Assembly (NCBI GenBank): GCA_963731745.1
Contig: CAVSWT010000017.1
Location: 51,829-115,828 of the forward strand
Length of the DNA: 64,000 nucleotides
From: CAVSWT01 sp963731745
Lineage (GTDB): Bacteria > Bacteroidota > Ignavibacteria > Ignavibacteriales > Ignavibacteriaceae
Direction of reading: 5' to 3'
Positions within the stretch are counted from its first letter, which is position 1, and each line of letters starts with the position of its first letter. The notes beneath the pieces are model-generated. The model was not told the origin of the DNA. It worked only from the letters and a program-made list of their open reading frames with translations, and searched no databases. A program made the translations under genes and the position numbers. Below are positions 39,071 to 48,739 of this stretch, one piece after another.

Positions 39071-39988
39071 ATGATCAAAATTAAAAATCTAACCAAAAAA
39101 TTTCCTGAAGTAACGGCACTTGATAATATTTCTCTTGAAATAAAAGAGAAAGAATTTTTTGGGCTGCTTGGCCCGAATGGCGCAGGCAAATCAACATTGA
39201 TGAATATACTTATTGGATATCTTGATGCTGACGCTGGAGAAATTTTAATTGATGGAGAAAAGATATCAACTGATAATCTTGAGATTAGAAAAAAGATAGG
39301 ATTGGTTCCGCAGTCACTTGCATTATATGATGATATTTCTGCACAGCAGAATATGGAAATCTTCGGTTCGCTTTTCGGGTTGCCGAAAAAAACTATTCAA
39401 TACAATATAGCCGAAAAGCTAAATATGGTTGGATTGTTTGATAGGAAAAAAGATAAAGTAAAAAATTTTTCAGGCGGGATGAAAAGAAGATTAAATTTAG
39501 CTGCTTCTATTTTACATGATCCCCAAATAATCTTGTGCGATGAACCGACTGTCGGTATTGATCCGCAATCGCGAAATGCAATTTTTGAATATCTTGAAAA
39601 GCTTAATGATGATGGTAAAACAATCATATATACAACTCATTATATGGAAGAAGCAGAAAGGCTTTGCAGTAAAATTGCAATTATTGATTTTGGCAAAATC
39701 ATTTCGTCAGGAACTCTTCAGCAGCTGCTGGAAGGGCTTCAGTTTAACCAAACAATTGCGATAAATAAAAATCAAGTTACCGAAAAGAAGAAAGATATAT
39801 TCAAAAATTTTGGGGAATTAATTGATGAAGAAGAAAAGTTTGAACTAAAGCCGACTGATGGATTTAAGCTTTCGGAGTTTTTTAATGAGATTGAAAAAAA
39901 TAATATAAATTATTCTTCTATTAATATTAATAAACCTTCACTCGAACTTTTATTTCTACATTTAACCGGAAGGAGATTAAGGGATTGA
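39071..39988 (+). CDS. ABC transporter ATP-binding protein (ABC-2 exporter type)
   Basis: The 305-residue ATPase has Walker A GPNGAGKST (about 35-43), Q loop LVPQSLALYDD, signature NFSGGMKRR (about 132-140), Walker B IILCDEPT (about 153-160) and switch His in YTTHYMEE. The extra C-terminal segment after about residue 225 is common in DrrA/NatA-like exporter ATPases. The stop overlaps the TTG start of the permease by four bases (TTGA), so the two are translationally coupled and form one transporter. What is exported is not evident. Confidence 0.95.
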   Translation: MIKIKNLTKKFPEVTALDNISLEIKEKEFFGLLGPNGAGKSTLMNILIGYLDADAGEILIDGEKISTDNLEIRKKIGLVPQSLALYDDISAQQNMEIFGSLFGLPKKTIQYNIAEKLNMVGLFDRKKDKVKNFSGGMKRRLNLAASILHDPQIILCDEPTVGIDPQSRNAIFEYLEKLNDDGKTIIYTTHYMEEAERLCSKIAIIDFGKIISSGTLQQLLEGLQFNQTIAINKNQVTEKKKDIFKNFGELIDEEEKFELKPTDGFKLSEFFNEIEKNNINYSSININKPSLELLFLHLTGRRLRD

Positions 39989-41304
39989 GAGTAGTTTTAA
40001 GCTTAATTAAAAAAGAATACATCCTTTTCTGGAATGACAAAGTAGCTGTTGCATTAACCTTTTTAATCCCGGCAGCTTTAATTCTTCTTTTCGGTTCAAT
40101 TTTCGGCGGAGCATCAAGCGGCAGTGCAAGCGGAATTAAATTAGCATTTCTTAATAACAGCGATTCAAAGATTGGTAGAAAAATCGAATCAACTTTAGAT
40201 ACAACAAAAACTTTTTCTTTAGTTAAAACCTTCACCAATGACGAAGGTAAAGAAGTAAAATTTGATACAACCTCAATTAAAGAATTTGTAAAAACCGGAG
40301 GAGCTTCTTCAGCACTTGTCATTCCTAAAGACGCATATACAGACACTTCATTCGGACTAAAATTAAAATATTATTTTGATCCGAAGAACGAAATGGAATC
40401 ACAAATAACCCAAGGCTTATTGCAGCAAACCGTAATGTCGCAGATACCGGAAATTTTTAACAGCAGCATGATGCACCGTTCCGAAGAATTTCTCGGCAAG
40501 CAGGAAGGTAAAACTTTCAATAAAAAAATGGCTTCACTTGTCAGCGAATATTTTGATGTTGATACTTCAAAAATTTTACATTCAATGTCTTATAATTTCA
40601 ATGATTCAACCGTAAATGACTCATCATCAAAAAAAGCTTCTAACTTTTTCGGCAATATTATAAAACTTAATAAAGAACAGCTTGTTGGCAAAGAAGTAAA
40701 TAATCCGGGCGCAACAAGAAGCGTAGGCGGCTGGGCAATAATGTTTTTATTGTTTGGCATTACAGCGTCTGGCGCATCTTTGTTTGAAGAGAAACAATTG
40801 GGTGTTACGTTAAGGATTTTGTCTTCCCCTGTATCAAAGATTCATATACTTTGGAGCAAATATCTTTACAATATATCACTTGGAATCATTCAATTAATCA
40901 CTTTGTTTTTTGCAGGATATTTATTTTTCAGAATAGATATTTTTTCAAATATTTTAAACCTATTAATAATATGTATAGCAGCTTCGGCTGCAAGCACTGC
41001 CTTTGGAATGATGTTGGCATCATTAAGCAAAACTCCTTCACAAAATAGAGGCATGAGTACATTTTTAATATTAACAATGAGCGCAATCGGCGGGGCATGG
41101 TTTCCAACATTTATTCTTCCGCCGTTCATCCAAACTTTAAGTAAGCTTACACTAGTTTACTGGTCAATGGAAGGGTTTCTTCAAGTACTATGGCGCGGTG
41201 CTAATTTAACTCAGCTTCTTCCAATAATTGGAGTTTTAATATTAATGGCAGTTATAATTAATTTAATAAGTGCATGGGGATTTAAACGCGGTGATATTTT
41301 TTAA
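39985..41304 (+). CDS. ABC-2-type transporter permease
   Basis: The 439-residue permease has one N-terminal membrane helix (about 20-42), a large outer loop to about residue 245, then five C-terminal helices including WAIMFLLFGITASGASLFEE and TAFGMMLASLSKTPSQNRGM, the usual ABC2_membrane_3 pattern (YhhJ/DrrB-like). The start is TTG, overlapping the ATPase stop; AAGGGA lies just upstream and AGGAG slightly further. A VOC-family gene begins 17 bases after its stop and may be in the same operon. Confidence 0.9.
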   Translation: MRVVLSLIKKEYILFWNDKVAVALTFLIPAALILLFGSIFGGASSGSASGIKLAFLNNSDSKIGRKIESTLDTTKTFSLVKTFTNDEGKEVKFDTTSIKEFVKTGGASSALVIPKDAYTDTSFGLKLKYYFDPKNEMESQITQGLLQQTVMSQIPEIFNSSMMHRSEEFLGKQEGKTFNKKMASLVSEYFDVDTSKILHSMSYNFNDSTVNDSSSKKASNFFGNIIKLNKEQLVGKEVNNPGATRSVGGWAIMFLLFGITASGASLFEEKQLGVTLRILSSPVSKIHILWSKYLYNISLGIIQLITLFFAGYLFFRIDIFSNILNLLIICIAASAASTAFGMMLASLSKTPSQNRGMSTFLILTMSAIGGAWFPTFILPPFIQTLSKLTLVYWSMEGFLQVLWRGANLTQLLPIIGVLILMAVIINLISAWGFKRGDIF

Positions 41305-41321
41305 CAAAAAAAAATTCATAT

Positions 41322-41744
41322 ATGAAAATAAACGGAATACTAGAAACAATTCTTTACGGCAAAAACTTAAACGAGCTCGCTGATTTCTATAAAAACATTT
41401 TAGGCTTTGAAGAAGTAGCAAGCACCGAAGGAAGAAATGTAGTTTTATCATGCGGTACTTCTGCATTAGTGCTTTTCAATCCTGATGCTTCAATTAATAA
41501 AGGCGGATTGTTTCCTTATCACGGAACAACCGGACCCGGGCATATCGCCTTTCTAATTAAAGATGAAGAACTTGCCAATTGGAAAACTCATCTCGAAAAA
41601 CATAAAATCACAGTTGAGAAAGAACACAAATGGCAGGATGGAAGTTTATCGATTTATTTTCGAGACCCGGCAAATAATAGTGTTGAACTTGCGCCTTCTT
41701 CTTTATGGAATGGGCTTGGGAAAAAATTATTAAGCATAAATTAA
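41322..41744 (+). CDS. VOC-family (glyoxalase/bleomycin-resistance fold) protein
   Basis: The 140-residue protein has two beta-alpha-beta-beta-beta modules: ILETILYGKNLNELADFYKN at the start and GPGHIAFLIKDEELANWKTH in the middle, ending DPANNSVELAP. His in GHIAF and Glu in VELA fit two of the three metal ligands; the first position in the N-terminal strand is not a His but may be Glu of LET. Members are isomerases, dioxygenases or drug-binding/inactivating proteins. Its position behind an ABC exporter might suggest a resistance role, but this is weak inference. Confidence 0.88.
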   Translation: MKINGILETILYGKNLNELADFYKNILGFEEVASTEGRNVVLSCGTSALVLFNPDASINKGGLFPYHGTTGPGHIAFLIKDEELANWKTHLEKHKITVEKEHKWQDGSLSIYFRDPANNSVELAPSSLWNGLGKKLLSIN

Positions 41745-41822
41745 AATCCTTTCCCAACCATTTAAATAATTAAAAGGTCTAATTATTAGCTTCAGCAAAA
41801 AAACTATAATTAGGAGACTTCA

Positions 41823-42518
41823 ATGAAAAAATATTTCACATTAATAATTACTTTACTAATATTGATGTTCTGCACCTCTGTACTTGCTCAATCTCAGACA
41901 CAAAATTACGATTATAAAAATTTCACAAAAGTCGAAGCTGGCTGGGGAATGCAGTTAAAAATAACTCAATCTGATGATTACTTTATTGAAGTAAAAGCAG
42001 ATGAAAAAGATTTTGAATATTTAAAAGTTGAAAAGGACGGCTCATCACTTAAATTTTATATTGATAAGCATTCGTATAGAAAAAGAAGCGATATTAATAT
42101 TAACATAAAAATGCCGGCTTTAACTGGATTGGAATTAAGCGGCGGCGCTGAAGCAAAAATTGATATGACTATTTCTTCAAAAGAATTTGAATGCGAATTA
42201 TCCGGCGGAGCAGAGCTTAACGGGAATTTAAAATGCGGGAATATATCTTTAGGAGGCTCAGGCGGCGCTACAACTAAAATATCCGGCAGCGCTAATAATT
42301 TAAATGTTGACGGCTCAGGCGGAAGTCAATTTAAATTAAAAGATTTTTCGGTTAAAAATGTTACCTCAGAACTCTCCGGCGGTTCTCAGCTAACAATAAA
42401 TATGAATGGTAATTTATCTTCAGATCAAAGCGGCGGATCCAGCATTGTTTATTACGGAAATGCAAAGTCCGTTGAATCACATTCAAGCGGTGGTTCTAGC
42501 GTTAGAAGAGGAGATTGA
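41823..42518 (+). CDS. Secreted head-GIN-domain (DUF2807) protein
   Basis: A signal peptide (about 1-22, ending VLAQ) is followed by a DUF2807 (head GIN, putative autotransporter adhesin-like) domain. A strand series begins FTKVEAGWGMQLKITQSDD, then come repeated LSGGAE, GSGGA and LSGGSQ turns, which build a right-handed beta-helix with Gly-rich corners. The 231-residue length is typical. It is common in FCB genomes, usually of unknown function and located in the periplasm or on the surface. AGGAG lies a few bases before the ATG. A convergent hairpin follows. Confidence 0.9.
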   Translation: MKKYFTLIITLLILMFCTSVLAQSQTQNYDYKNFTKVEAGWGMQLKITQSDDYFIEVKADEKDFEYLKVEKDGSSLKFYIDKHSYRKRSDININIKMPALTGLELSGGAEAKIDMTISSKEFECELSGGAELNGNLKCGNISLGGSGGATTKISGSANNLNVDGSGGSQFKLKDFSVKNVTSELSGGSQLTINMNGNLSSDQSGGSSIVYYGNAKSVESHSSGGSSVRRGD

Positions 42519-42530
42519 TTATAAAAATTA

Positions 42531-42558
42531 GTAAGTACTTCATTAATGAAGTACTTAC
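42531..42558. terminator. Palindromic terminator between convergent genes
   Basis: The 28-base perfect palindrome GTAAGTACTTCATTAATG continuing to AAGTACTTAC lies between two convergent gene ends. The minus-strand side is followed by TAATTTTTAT. It probably terminates the minus-strand propeller pseudogene and the plus-strand head-GIN gene. Confidence 0.75.
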
Positions 42559-42582
42559 ATTTAATGATATAAACCTCAATTT

Positions 42583-45190
42583 TTATTTTAACAAAATTAA
42601 TTTTTTAGTCGCAGTAATATTTTTCTGTCTGCAAGCTTATAGAAATAGATCCCGCTCGCTAAATTTGAACCATTAAGTTTAACCTCATGGTTTCCCGAAT
42701 TTACTTTTCCATTAACTAAATCCATTATCTTTTCTCCAAGAGAATTTATTAAGGTTAATTTCACATTACTTGCTTCCGGCAATGTGTATTTTATAGTTGT
42801 GGTAGGATTAAAAGGATTTGGATAGTTTTGTGATAAGACTAAATGTTAAAGGTGCTGAAAAATTTATTTCAATTTCTTTTGAATAAGTAAAAGTTCCATC
42901 AAAATCTATTTGCTTTAATCTATATAGTATACTTCCCACTTGAAACACTTTTGTCAATAAATGAATATGCTTTTTTCTCTGTCGTTGTTCCGTTACCATT
43001 AACAAATCCAATTGAATTCCATTCCAAATCCTTCTCATTAATACCAGAGGCTTTTCTCTGTATTTCAAATCCCTTGTTATTTGTTTCTGTAGCGGTACAC
43101 CATCTAAGCTTAACTTTTTTATTTACAATACTTCCACTTAAAGTTAATAATTCAACCGGCACTGCAAATGTATCAATACTTCTAAATACACCACTTGCAT
43201 GAGTTCCAACGAAAATACGATCTTTGGAATTGATTGCAACAGCCGATACATAATATACACTGTTATAACCAGTTAAAACACTTTCATCAATATTTATCCA
43301 TGTATTACCGCCATCAGTTGAATTATATAGACCCTTAAAGGTAATAGCGAAAATATAGTCTTTAGAATTGACGTCTAGATTAAAAACTCCACCATTAGTA
43401 AAACCAGTAATATTCCAATTGTCCCCAGTATCGGTTGATTTATAAACATAGCCGGCACTTCCTCCATATAGTATTCCAGCATAAATATCACCAGATGAAT
43501 TGAATACAATACTATTTACTTTTGAAATACTATTCGTTATTCCATGAATTATTTTAGTCCAATTTTTGCCTTCATCACTTGAACGAAATATTGCGAATTG
43601 AGTGCCCATAAAGATATTTCCATCTGAGTTGATTGCTAAACTACTAATCAACCCCTGATCCCATTCGCCATAACTCATGTAATTTGTTGAATCCCAATTA
43701 ATTCCATTATCTGTTGATTTGTAAACAACTCCATAGGTATAATACTCAGGGAAATATTCATTTGTTAAATCAAAGTTTCGGTTATATCCATTAATTCCAA
43801 CATAAATATTATCATTAGAATCTATCGCAATGGCGCCTGTAGAATAAACTTGATCATTATCATTAAAATAAGAATATACCTCCGTCCAACTTTCGCCGTT
43901 ATTTGTTGACCTGAAAATTCCATTTTTAGAAGAGTTATTAGCATCTGAACTTCCGATTTGATCATATGATAAAGTAGTACCAACAAAAATATCACCTAAT
44001 GAATTATGGGTAATTACCGAAACATTAAGAGAATCGTTAATCCTTGTCCACACACCACCGTCATCAGATGTTCGATAAATCCCGCCTGGGGCACTTGCGA
44101 AGATGTCATCATTAGAATTTATTGATATTGTAGAAACTTCGCTGTTATATACCCCAATCTGGTTCCAATTATTTCCATTATCTGTTGATCTAAAAACACC
44201 AATATAAGTTCCAGCAAGAATTTCATTATACGAATTAATTACTATATTACTTGTTTCACCACCTATTTGTAAAGCATCCCAACTATTTCCTCCATCTGTG
44301 GATCGATAGGTCCCGTTTTTTGTTGACAAAAAAATCATATTACTAGAATTAAATGCCATAGAATATATATAGTCTTGGTTGTAACTAACGTTAGATGCAG
44401 TCCAACTTTCTCCATTATTAGTCGATTTAAATATAACTGGGATAATAGAATAAGTAGGTTTTCTTAATGTATGGGTCACAATACCCGAAAAATAATTGAA
44501 CCCGGCTCCGACAAAAATTTCATCATCTGAATTTACTACTATCTCATCTATTCTAAAAGATGAGCTATCATAATTAGCTAGACCATTATTAATGTTAGTC
44601 CAGTTATCCCCATTATCAGTAGACATGTATATACCTACATAGTCTATTCCAACATAAATATCATCCTTTGAATTTACTGCCAAAGATTCAATATAATTAT
44701 TCGGAGAGTTAATAGGTAATCCATTATCTGCCTCTATCCATGTTTCTCCATTATCTGTTGATCGATAGATTCTTTGACTACTCATTCCAAAAAAATAACC
44801 AAATGAATTAGAATTTAAAGGTTTTAAATTTGTAGGACTATTAAGTTTAATCCAATTCTCTCCATCATCTGTTGATCTGTAAAGTCCTCCTTCTGTTTCT
44901 GCTAAAATGCAATCATTCAAATTTATTATAATTGAATAGATTCTTTTAGATTTATTATCATCAAGGCCATTATTAATTAATTCCCAGTTTTCCCCATTAT
45001 TTGTTGATCTGATAATCCCTATTCCTAATGCGCTTTCTATTCCACGGACCCCTTCAAAGATATAGCCCTTTGAGTTTATTGCTTGAGCCCAGATATTGCC
45101 CCCATATGGCCCATTAGTTTGTTCCCAAAAATCTTGCTGTGAAAAACAAATACCGTAAAACGTAAGCACAAATAGTAATATTTTTTTCAT
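42583..45190 (-). pseudogene. BNR/sortilin-repeat T9SS cargo gene, frame broken in its 3' end
   Basis: The intact 756-codon part (45190-42920) encodes a signal peptide (ending ICFSQQ) and about fourteen Asp-box repeats of the form YRSTDNGENW with INS.DDI(Y/F)(V/A)G strands. This is an outer-surface propeller protein paralogous to the next gene upstream. The last 350 bases hold four single-base insertions compared with that paralogue: near 42928 (SSGKY|LYRLK), 42834 (just before SQNYPNPFNP), about 42633 and about 42616. Removing them restores the FN3-like end, the full T9SS sorting domain and a stop at 42583 (868 codons). As written, the protein ends before the sorting domain, so it should be secreted to the periplasm but not exported or anchored by T9SS. 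Confidence 0.88.
42781..42925. repeat. Near-identical copy of 45482-45626 (3' end of tandem paralogues)
   Basis: By eye the two stretches differ by three substitutions and the one-base insertion at 42834 over about 145 bases, much closer than the rest of the two genes. They encode the YSKEIEINFSAPLTF and start-of-sorting-domain region. Confidence 0.8.
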
Positions 45191-45285
45191 ATTATCCTCT
45201 CAATCTATCAACATACCTTTTATTCTAATATTTTATTTTTTTTAGTAGCATAGGAAAAAGATTTTATATAAATGAGACTTTTAAC

Positions 45286-48222
45286 CTATTTCAACAAAAT
45301 TAATTTTTTAACCGAAGTATATTTTTCTGTTTGCAGCCTGTAAAAATATATTCCACTAGCTAGATTAGAACCATTTAATTTAACATCATGATTTCCGGAA
45401 TCTACTTTTCCATTTACTAAGTCAATTACTTTTTCACCAAGTGAGTTTATTAAGGTCAGTTTCACATTACTGTCTTCTGGCAATGTGTATTTTATAGTTG
45501 TGGTAGGATTAAAAGGATTTGGATAGTTTTGTGAAAGACTAAATGTTAAAGGAGCTGAAAAATTTATTTCAATCTCTTTTGAATAAGTAAAAGTTCCATC
45601 AAAATCTATTTGTTTTAATCTATATAAATATGTGCCACTGGAAACACTTTTATCAAAAAACGAATATGTTTTTTTCTTTGTTGTGGTTCCATTTCCATCA
45701 ACAAATCCAATTGAATTCCATGATAACTCTTTTTCATTAGAATTTTTCCGCTGTATTTCAAAACCTCTATTATTTGTTTCTGTTGCTGTTGACCAATTTA
45801 ATAAAACTTGTTCTCTGTTTTCATTTGCAGAAAATGAAGTCAGTTCAACTGGAAGATTTCCCGATGCAAAATAGGTCTGTATAACTTTACCGTTCAAATC
45901 TTTGATTTCACATTCATTGTATAGGAAGTTTACTTCAGGATATCCGTCCTTTAATAAAAATCTTAAATCCAATATCTTGCTTGCAGAAATATTAACACCA
46001 GCTTCTCCGTTCCATGTAATTGAAATTGTATCATTTTTATCTTCTGTATACACACTGTTTAATTGGTCATTACAATTAACGACTCTACTCCATTCTAAAT
46101 AATTTGGATTATAGATAATTTTTAAAGTTATAGTCCCAACGTTATTAAAATTTTCCACTTTTATAGAAACATTAACACTATCACCGATATTGACTGTGGG
46201 AGGAACAATTGAAATTGTTGCAGGTGTACTGCTTGTATCAGTATTTGTATTTCGTCTTCTATAAACTCCATTGTCAGTTCCTGCGAAGAGGTAATCCTTT
46301 GAATTTATCGCCAAATAATTAACTCTATAAAAATTATCAAGAAAACCATTATTCATCGTGGCCCATGTATTACCTCCATCAGTCGATTGATAAACTCCAC
46401 CACCAGTACTTGCTAAAATATAATCTTTAGAATTGATAGCTAGATTTTGAATATTATTATTACTAGTCCATGTTTCATTCCAATTATCTCCATTATTTGT
46501 TGATTTATAAATTTTATACAAATTAGAATAATGAATAGCTATTGCATCAACAAAAATATCCCCAGTTGAATTTATTGCCATGCTATATATGCGAATTGAA
46601 CTATCAATTTGGCCGTTAATATCTTTTATTGGAAATCCGTTATTTATATTAGTCCAATTTAATCCTTCATCTGTTGAGCGGTATACCCCTTTTTCACTGG
46701 TACCGACAAAAATCACTCCGTTTGAATTAATTGCAATATTTGTTATGGCATTGCTTTCATTGTCTCCCATGTAAATATTTGACGATGACCAACTATTTCC
46801 ATAATCTGTTGACTTAATAACTTTTGAGTTTAAATAATGATTATAAGCCTGTTCGTCATAGCCATAATAATAATCATTAACACCCACAAAAATGTGTCCA
46901 TTTGGGCTTACCGCGGTAGCTCCGGTAGATTGATATTGCCAAAGTGAATTGTTGTTGTTGTAAGTAGTAGAATAATGATAAATTTCTGACCAATTATCTC
47001 CTTTATCTGTGGAAAGGAAAATTCCACTTTTATAATTCATAGTATCAAGATATTCTGTTCCACCAAAAATAAAACCTAACTTATTAGAAGTTATTGATAA
47101 CCATGAATCATTAACTTTAGTCCAGTTTATTCCAGTATCAGTAGAACGGTATAATCCCCCAGTATAAAAAGTTCCGAAAATGTTATCATTTGCATCTATC
47201 GCTAAATAATTAGTGCCATCATGTGCAGCGCCAATTAAAGTCCAATCATTTCCATTATTATCTAATCTAAAAACTCCTTGTTGATTTCCAGCGAAAATAT
47301 CATGGTTTGAATTTATCACGATACTGCTCACATTAGAACTATTTATTTCAGTCCAGTTTTCTCCTCCATCTATTGAACGATATACTCCTATTAATGTACC
47401 AAGAAATATTATATCTTTTGAATAAAATGTTATGAAAATTATTCTCCCATTTTTAGTACTAATATTAGAAGATGTCCAACTGCTTACATTATTAGTGGAT
47501 TTTAATAATGCAAACTTACCTGTAGATGTGGATCTAACCCCGATAAAAATATTATTTTCAGAATTAATGCCAAAAGCATCTATTTGTAAAGAAGTGCTGT
47601 CATAACCTGCAAGTCCATTATTAATATTTGTCCAGCTATCACCATTATTTGTGGACATGAAAATTCCCTTATAATGTATCCCAATAAAAATATCGTCCTT
47701 TGAATTGATTGCCATTGCCCCAAAATTGTTATCAAGCGGTAAACTAGTAGTAATATCGATCCATGTATCTCCATTATCAGTTGAACGATAAATACTATGA
47801 TGTGCCGCTCCAAAGATATGAGAAGTACCAAAAAAATCGCCAAGCGAATTTGATGTTAAAAGCTCAAAAGAACTTGACCCAGGTACATTTCCTAACCAAA
47901 TCCAATGTTCGCCATCATCCGTTGATCTAAAAATTCCTGACCTAGTTTCTGCTAAAATACAATCGTTTGAATTTATAACTAGAGAATGAATACTTCTATC
48001 AGCACTCATTCCATTATTCATTTCTTCCCAGTTTTTGCCATTATCTGTTGATCTGAAAACACCTAAATTATCCCATAAATGCCCTGCGAAAATATATCCT
48101 TTTGAATTTATTACCATTGCACTGACAGTTCCTCCATGTGGACTGTTTGTCTGTTCCCAATGATTATTCCATGAAAAACATGTACAAGAAAATGCAAATA
48201 GAAAGAGTAAAGTTTTTCTCAT
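45286..48222 (-). CDS. BNR/sortilin-repeat T9SS cargo protein with cohesin-like domain
   Basis: This 978-residue surface protein has a signal peptide (about 1-17), then about fourteen Asp-box repeats (FRSTDNGKNW, YRSTDEGLNW, YQSTDGGNTW) to about residue 650, forming one or two propellers. It continues with a cohesin-like module at about 660-780 (TISIVPPTVNIGDSVNVSIK, NPNYLEW), an FN3-like domain (VELTSFSANENREQVLLNWS) and a sorting domain beginning SQNYPNPFNPTTTIKYTLPE and ending KKLILLK. The cohesin-like module is absent from the downstream paralogue. GAGGTAAAAG precedes the ATG. The frame is intact over 2.9 kb. The ligand is unknown; it likely binds glycan or protein at the cell surface. 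Confidence 0.92.
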   Translation of the reverse strand: MRKTLLFLFAFSCTCFSWNNHWEQTNSPHGGTVSAMVINSKGYIFAGHLWDNLGVFRSTDNGKNWEEMNNGMSADRSIHSLVINSNDCILAETRSGIFRSTDDGEHWIWLGNVPGSSSFELLTSNSLGDFFGTSHIFGAAHHSIYRSTDNGDTWIDITTSLPLDNNFGAMAINSKDDIFIGIHYKGIFMSTNNGDSWTNINNGLAGYDSTSLQIDAFGINSENNIFIGVRSTSTGKFALLKSTNNVSSWTSSNISTKNGRIIFITFYSKDIIFLGTLIGVYRSIDGGENWTEINSSNVSSIVINSNHDIFAGNQQGVFRLDNNGNDWTLIGAAHDGTNYLAIDANDNIFGTFYTGGLYRSTDTGINWTKVNDSWLSITSNKLGFIFGGTEYLDTMNYKSGIFLSTDKGDNWSEIYHYSTTYNNNNSLWQYQSTGATAVSPNGHIFVGVNDYYYGYDEQAYNHYLNSKVIKSTDYGNSWSSSNIYMGDNESNAITNIAINSNGVIFVGTSEKGVYRSTDEGLNWTNINNGFPIKDINGQIDSSIRIYSMAINSTGDIFVDAIAIHYSNLYKIYKSTNNGDNWNETWTSNNNIQNLAINSKDYILASTGGGVYQSTDGGNTWATMNNGFLDNFYRVNYLAINSKDYLFAGTDNGVYRRRNTNTDTSSTPATISIVPPTVNIGDSVNVSIKVENFNNVGTITLKIIYNPNYLEWSRVVNCNDQLNSVYTEDKNDTISITWNGEAGVNISASKILDLRFLLKDGYPEVNFLYNECEIKDLNGKVIQTYFASGNLPVELTSFSANENREQVLLNWSTATETNNRGFEIQRKNSNEKELSWNSIGFVDGNGTTTKKKTYSFFDKSVSSGTYLYRLKQIDFDGTFTYSKEIEINFSAPLTFSLSQNYPNPFNPTTTIKYTLPEDSNVKLTLINSLGEKVIDLVNGKVDSGNHDVKLNGSNLASGIYFYRLQTEKYTSVKKLILLK
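45482..45626. repeat. Near-identical copy of 42781-42925
   Basis: This is the intact partner of the repeat in the downstream paralogue. It matches at all but about four positions and encodes the end of the FN3-like domain and the start of the T9SS sorting domain. Confidence 0.8.
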
Positions 48223-48739
48223 CTTTTACCTCGATTAATTATTGATACATAAATGCTTAATTATTCATGCTTTAAAAGCTGATACAAACATTTTATTAAA
48301 TCCGTTCTACTTTCATTCAATAACTGGCATTTTTACAGTTTGATTGGTTATACTTTAAGCAATAACAATACTACCATAAAAAAGATGTGGAAGATTAAAT
48401 TTAAACAAACAAATATTTACAAAATGAATATCTGCTTCAGAAGAGTTATTGGCATGTAATAATGTATCATACTAAAAAGAGTATAATGTCATCACTCTTG
48501 ATGAAGTGAGATTAATCTGAAAACAATTAAATATAAAATAAACCTAAAAGCAATATAATTTTATTAGATAACTAATCTTTGCGATATCCTTTTAATAAAT
48601 CTACTGAAATTAAATTCATTTAATTGCAAGCTTATTATTTTATAGAAAAAAATATATACGTTAAATCATAAAATATCTTTCAACTAAAAATTATAATTAT
48701 TAACTTCGAAACCCATAACTAACAGAGAGAGTCAAAGCT
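48223..48739. other. AT-rich divergent intergenic region
   Basis: This 517-base stretch lies between the propeller gene and the TrpB2 gene. I see no gene, no strong hairpin and no recognisable riboswitch or T-box; it probably holds two divergent promoters. Confidence 0.5.

Noticed and set aside
42531..42558. 28-base perfect palindrome considered as a recombinase or attachment site
   Set aside because: It lies exactly between two convergent gene ends with a U-rich flank; no integrase or mobile gene is near. A terminator is the simpler reading.
48223..48739. Possible tryptophan leader, T-box or riboswitch before trpB2
   Set aside because: No T-box sequence, Trp-rich leader peptide or terminator/antiterminator pair could be found by eye.
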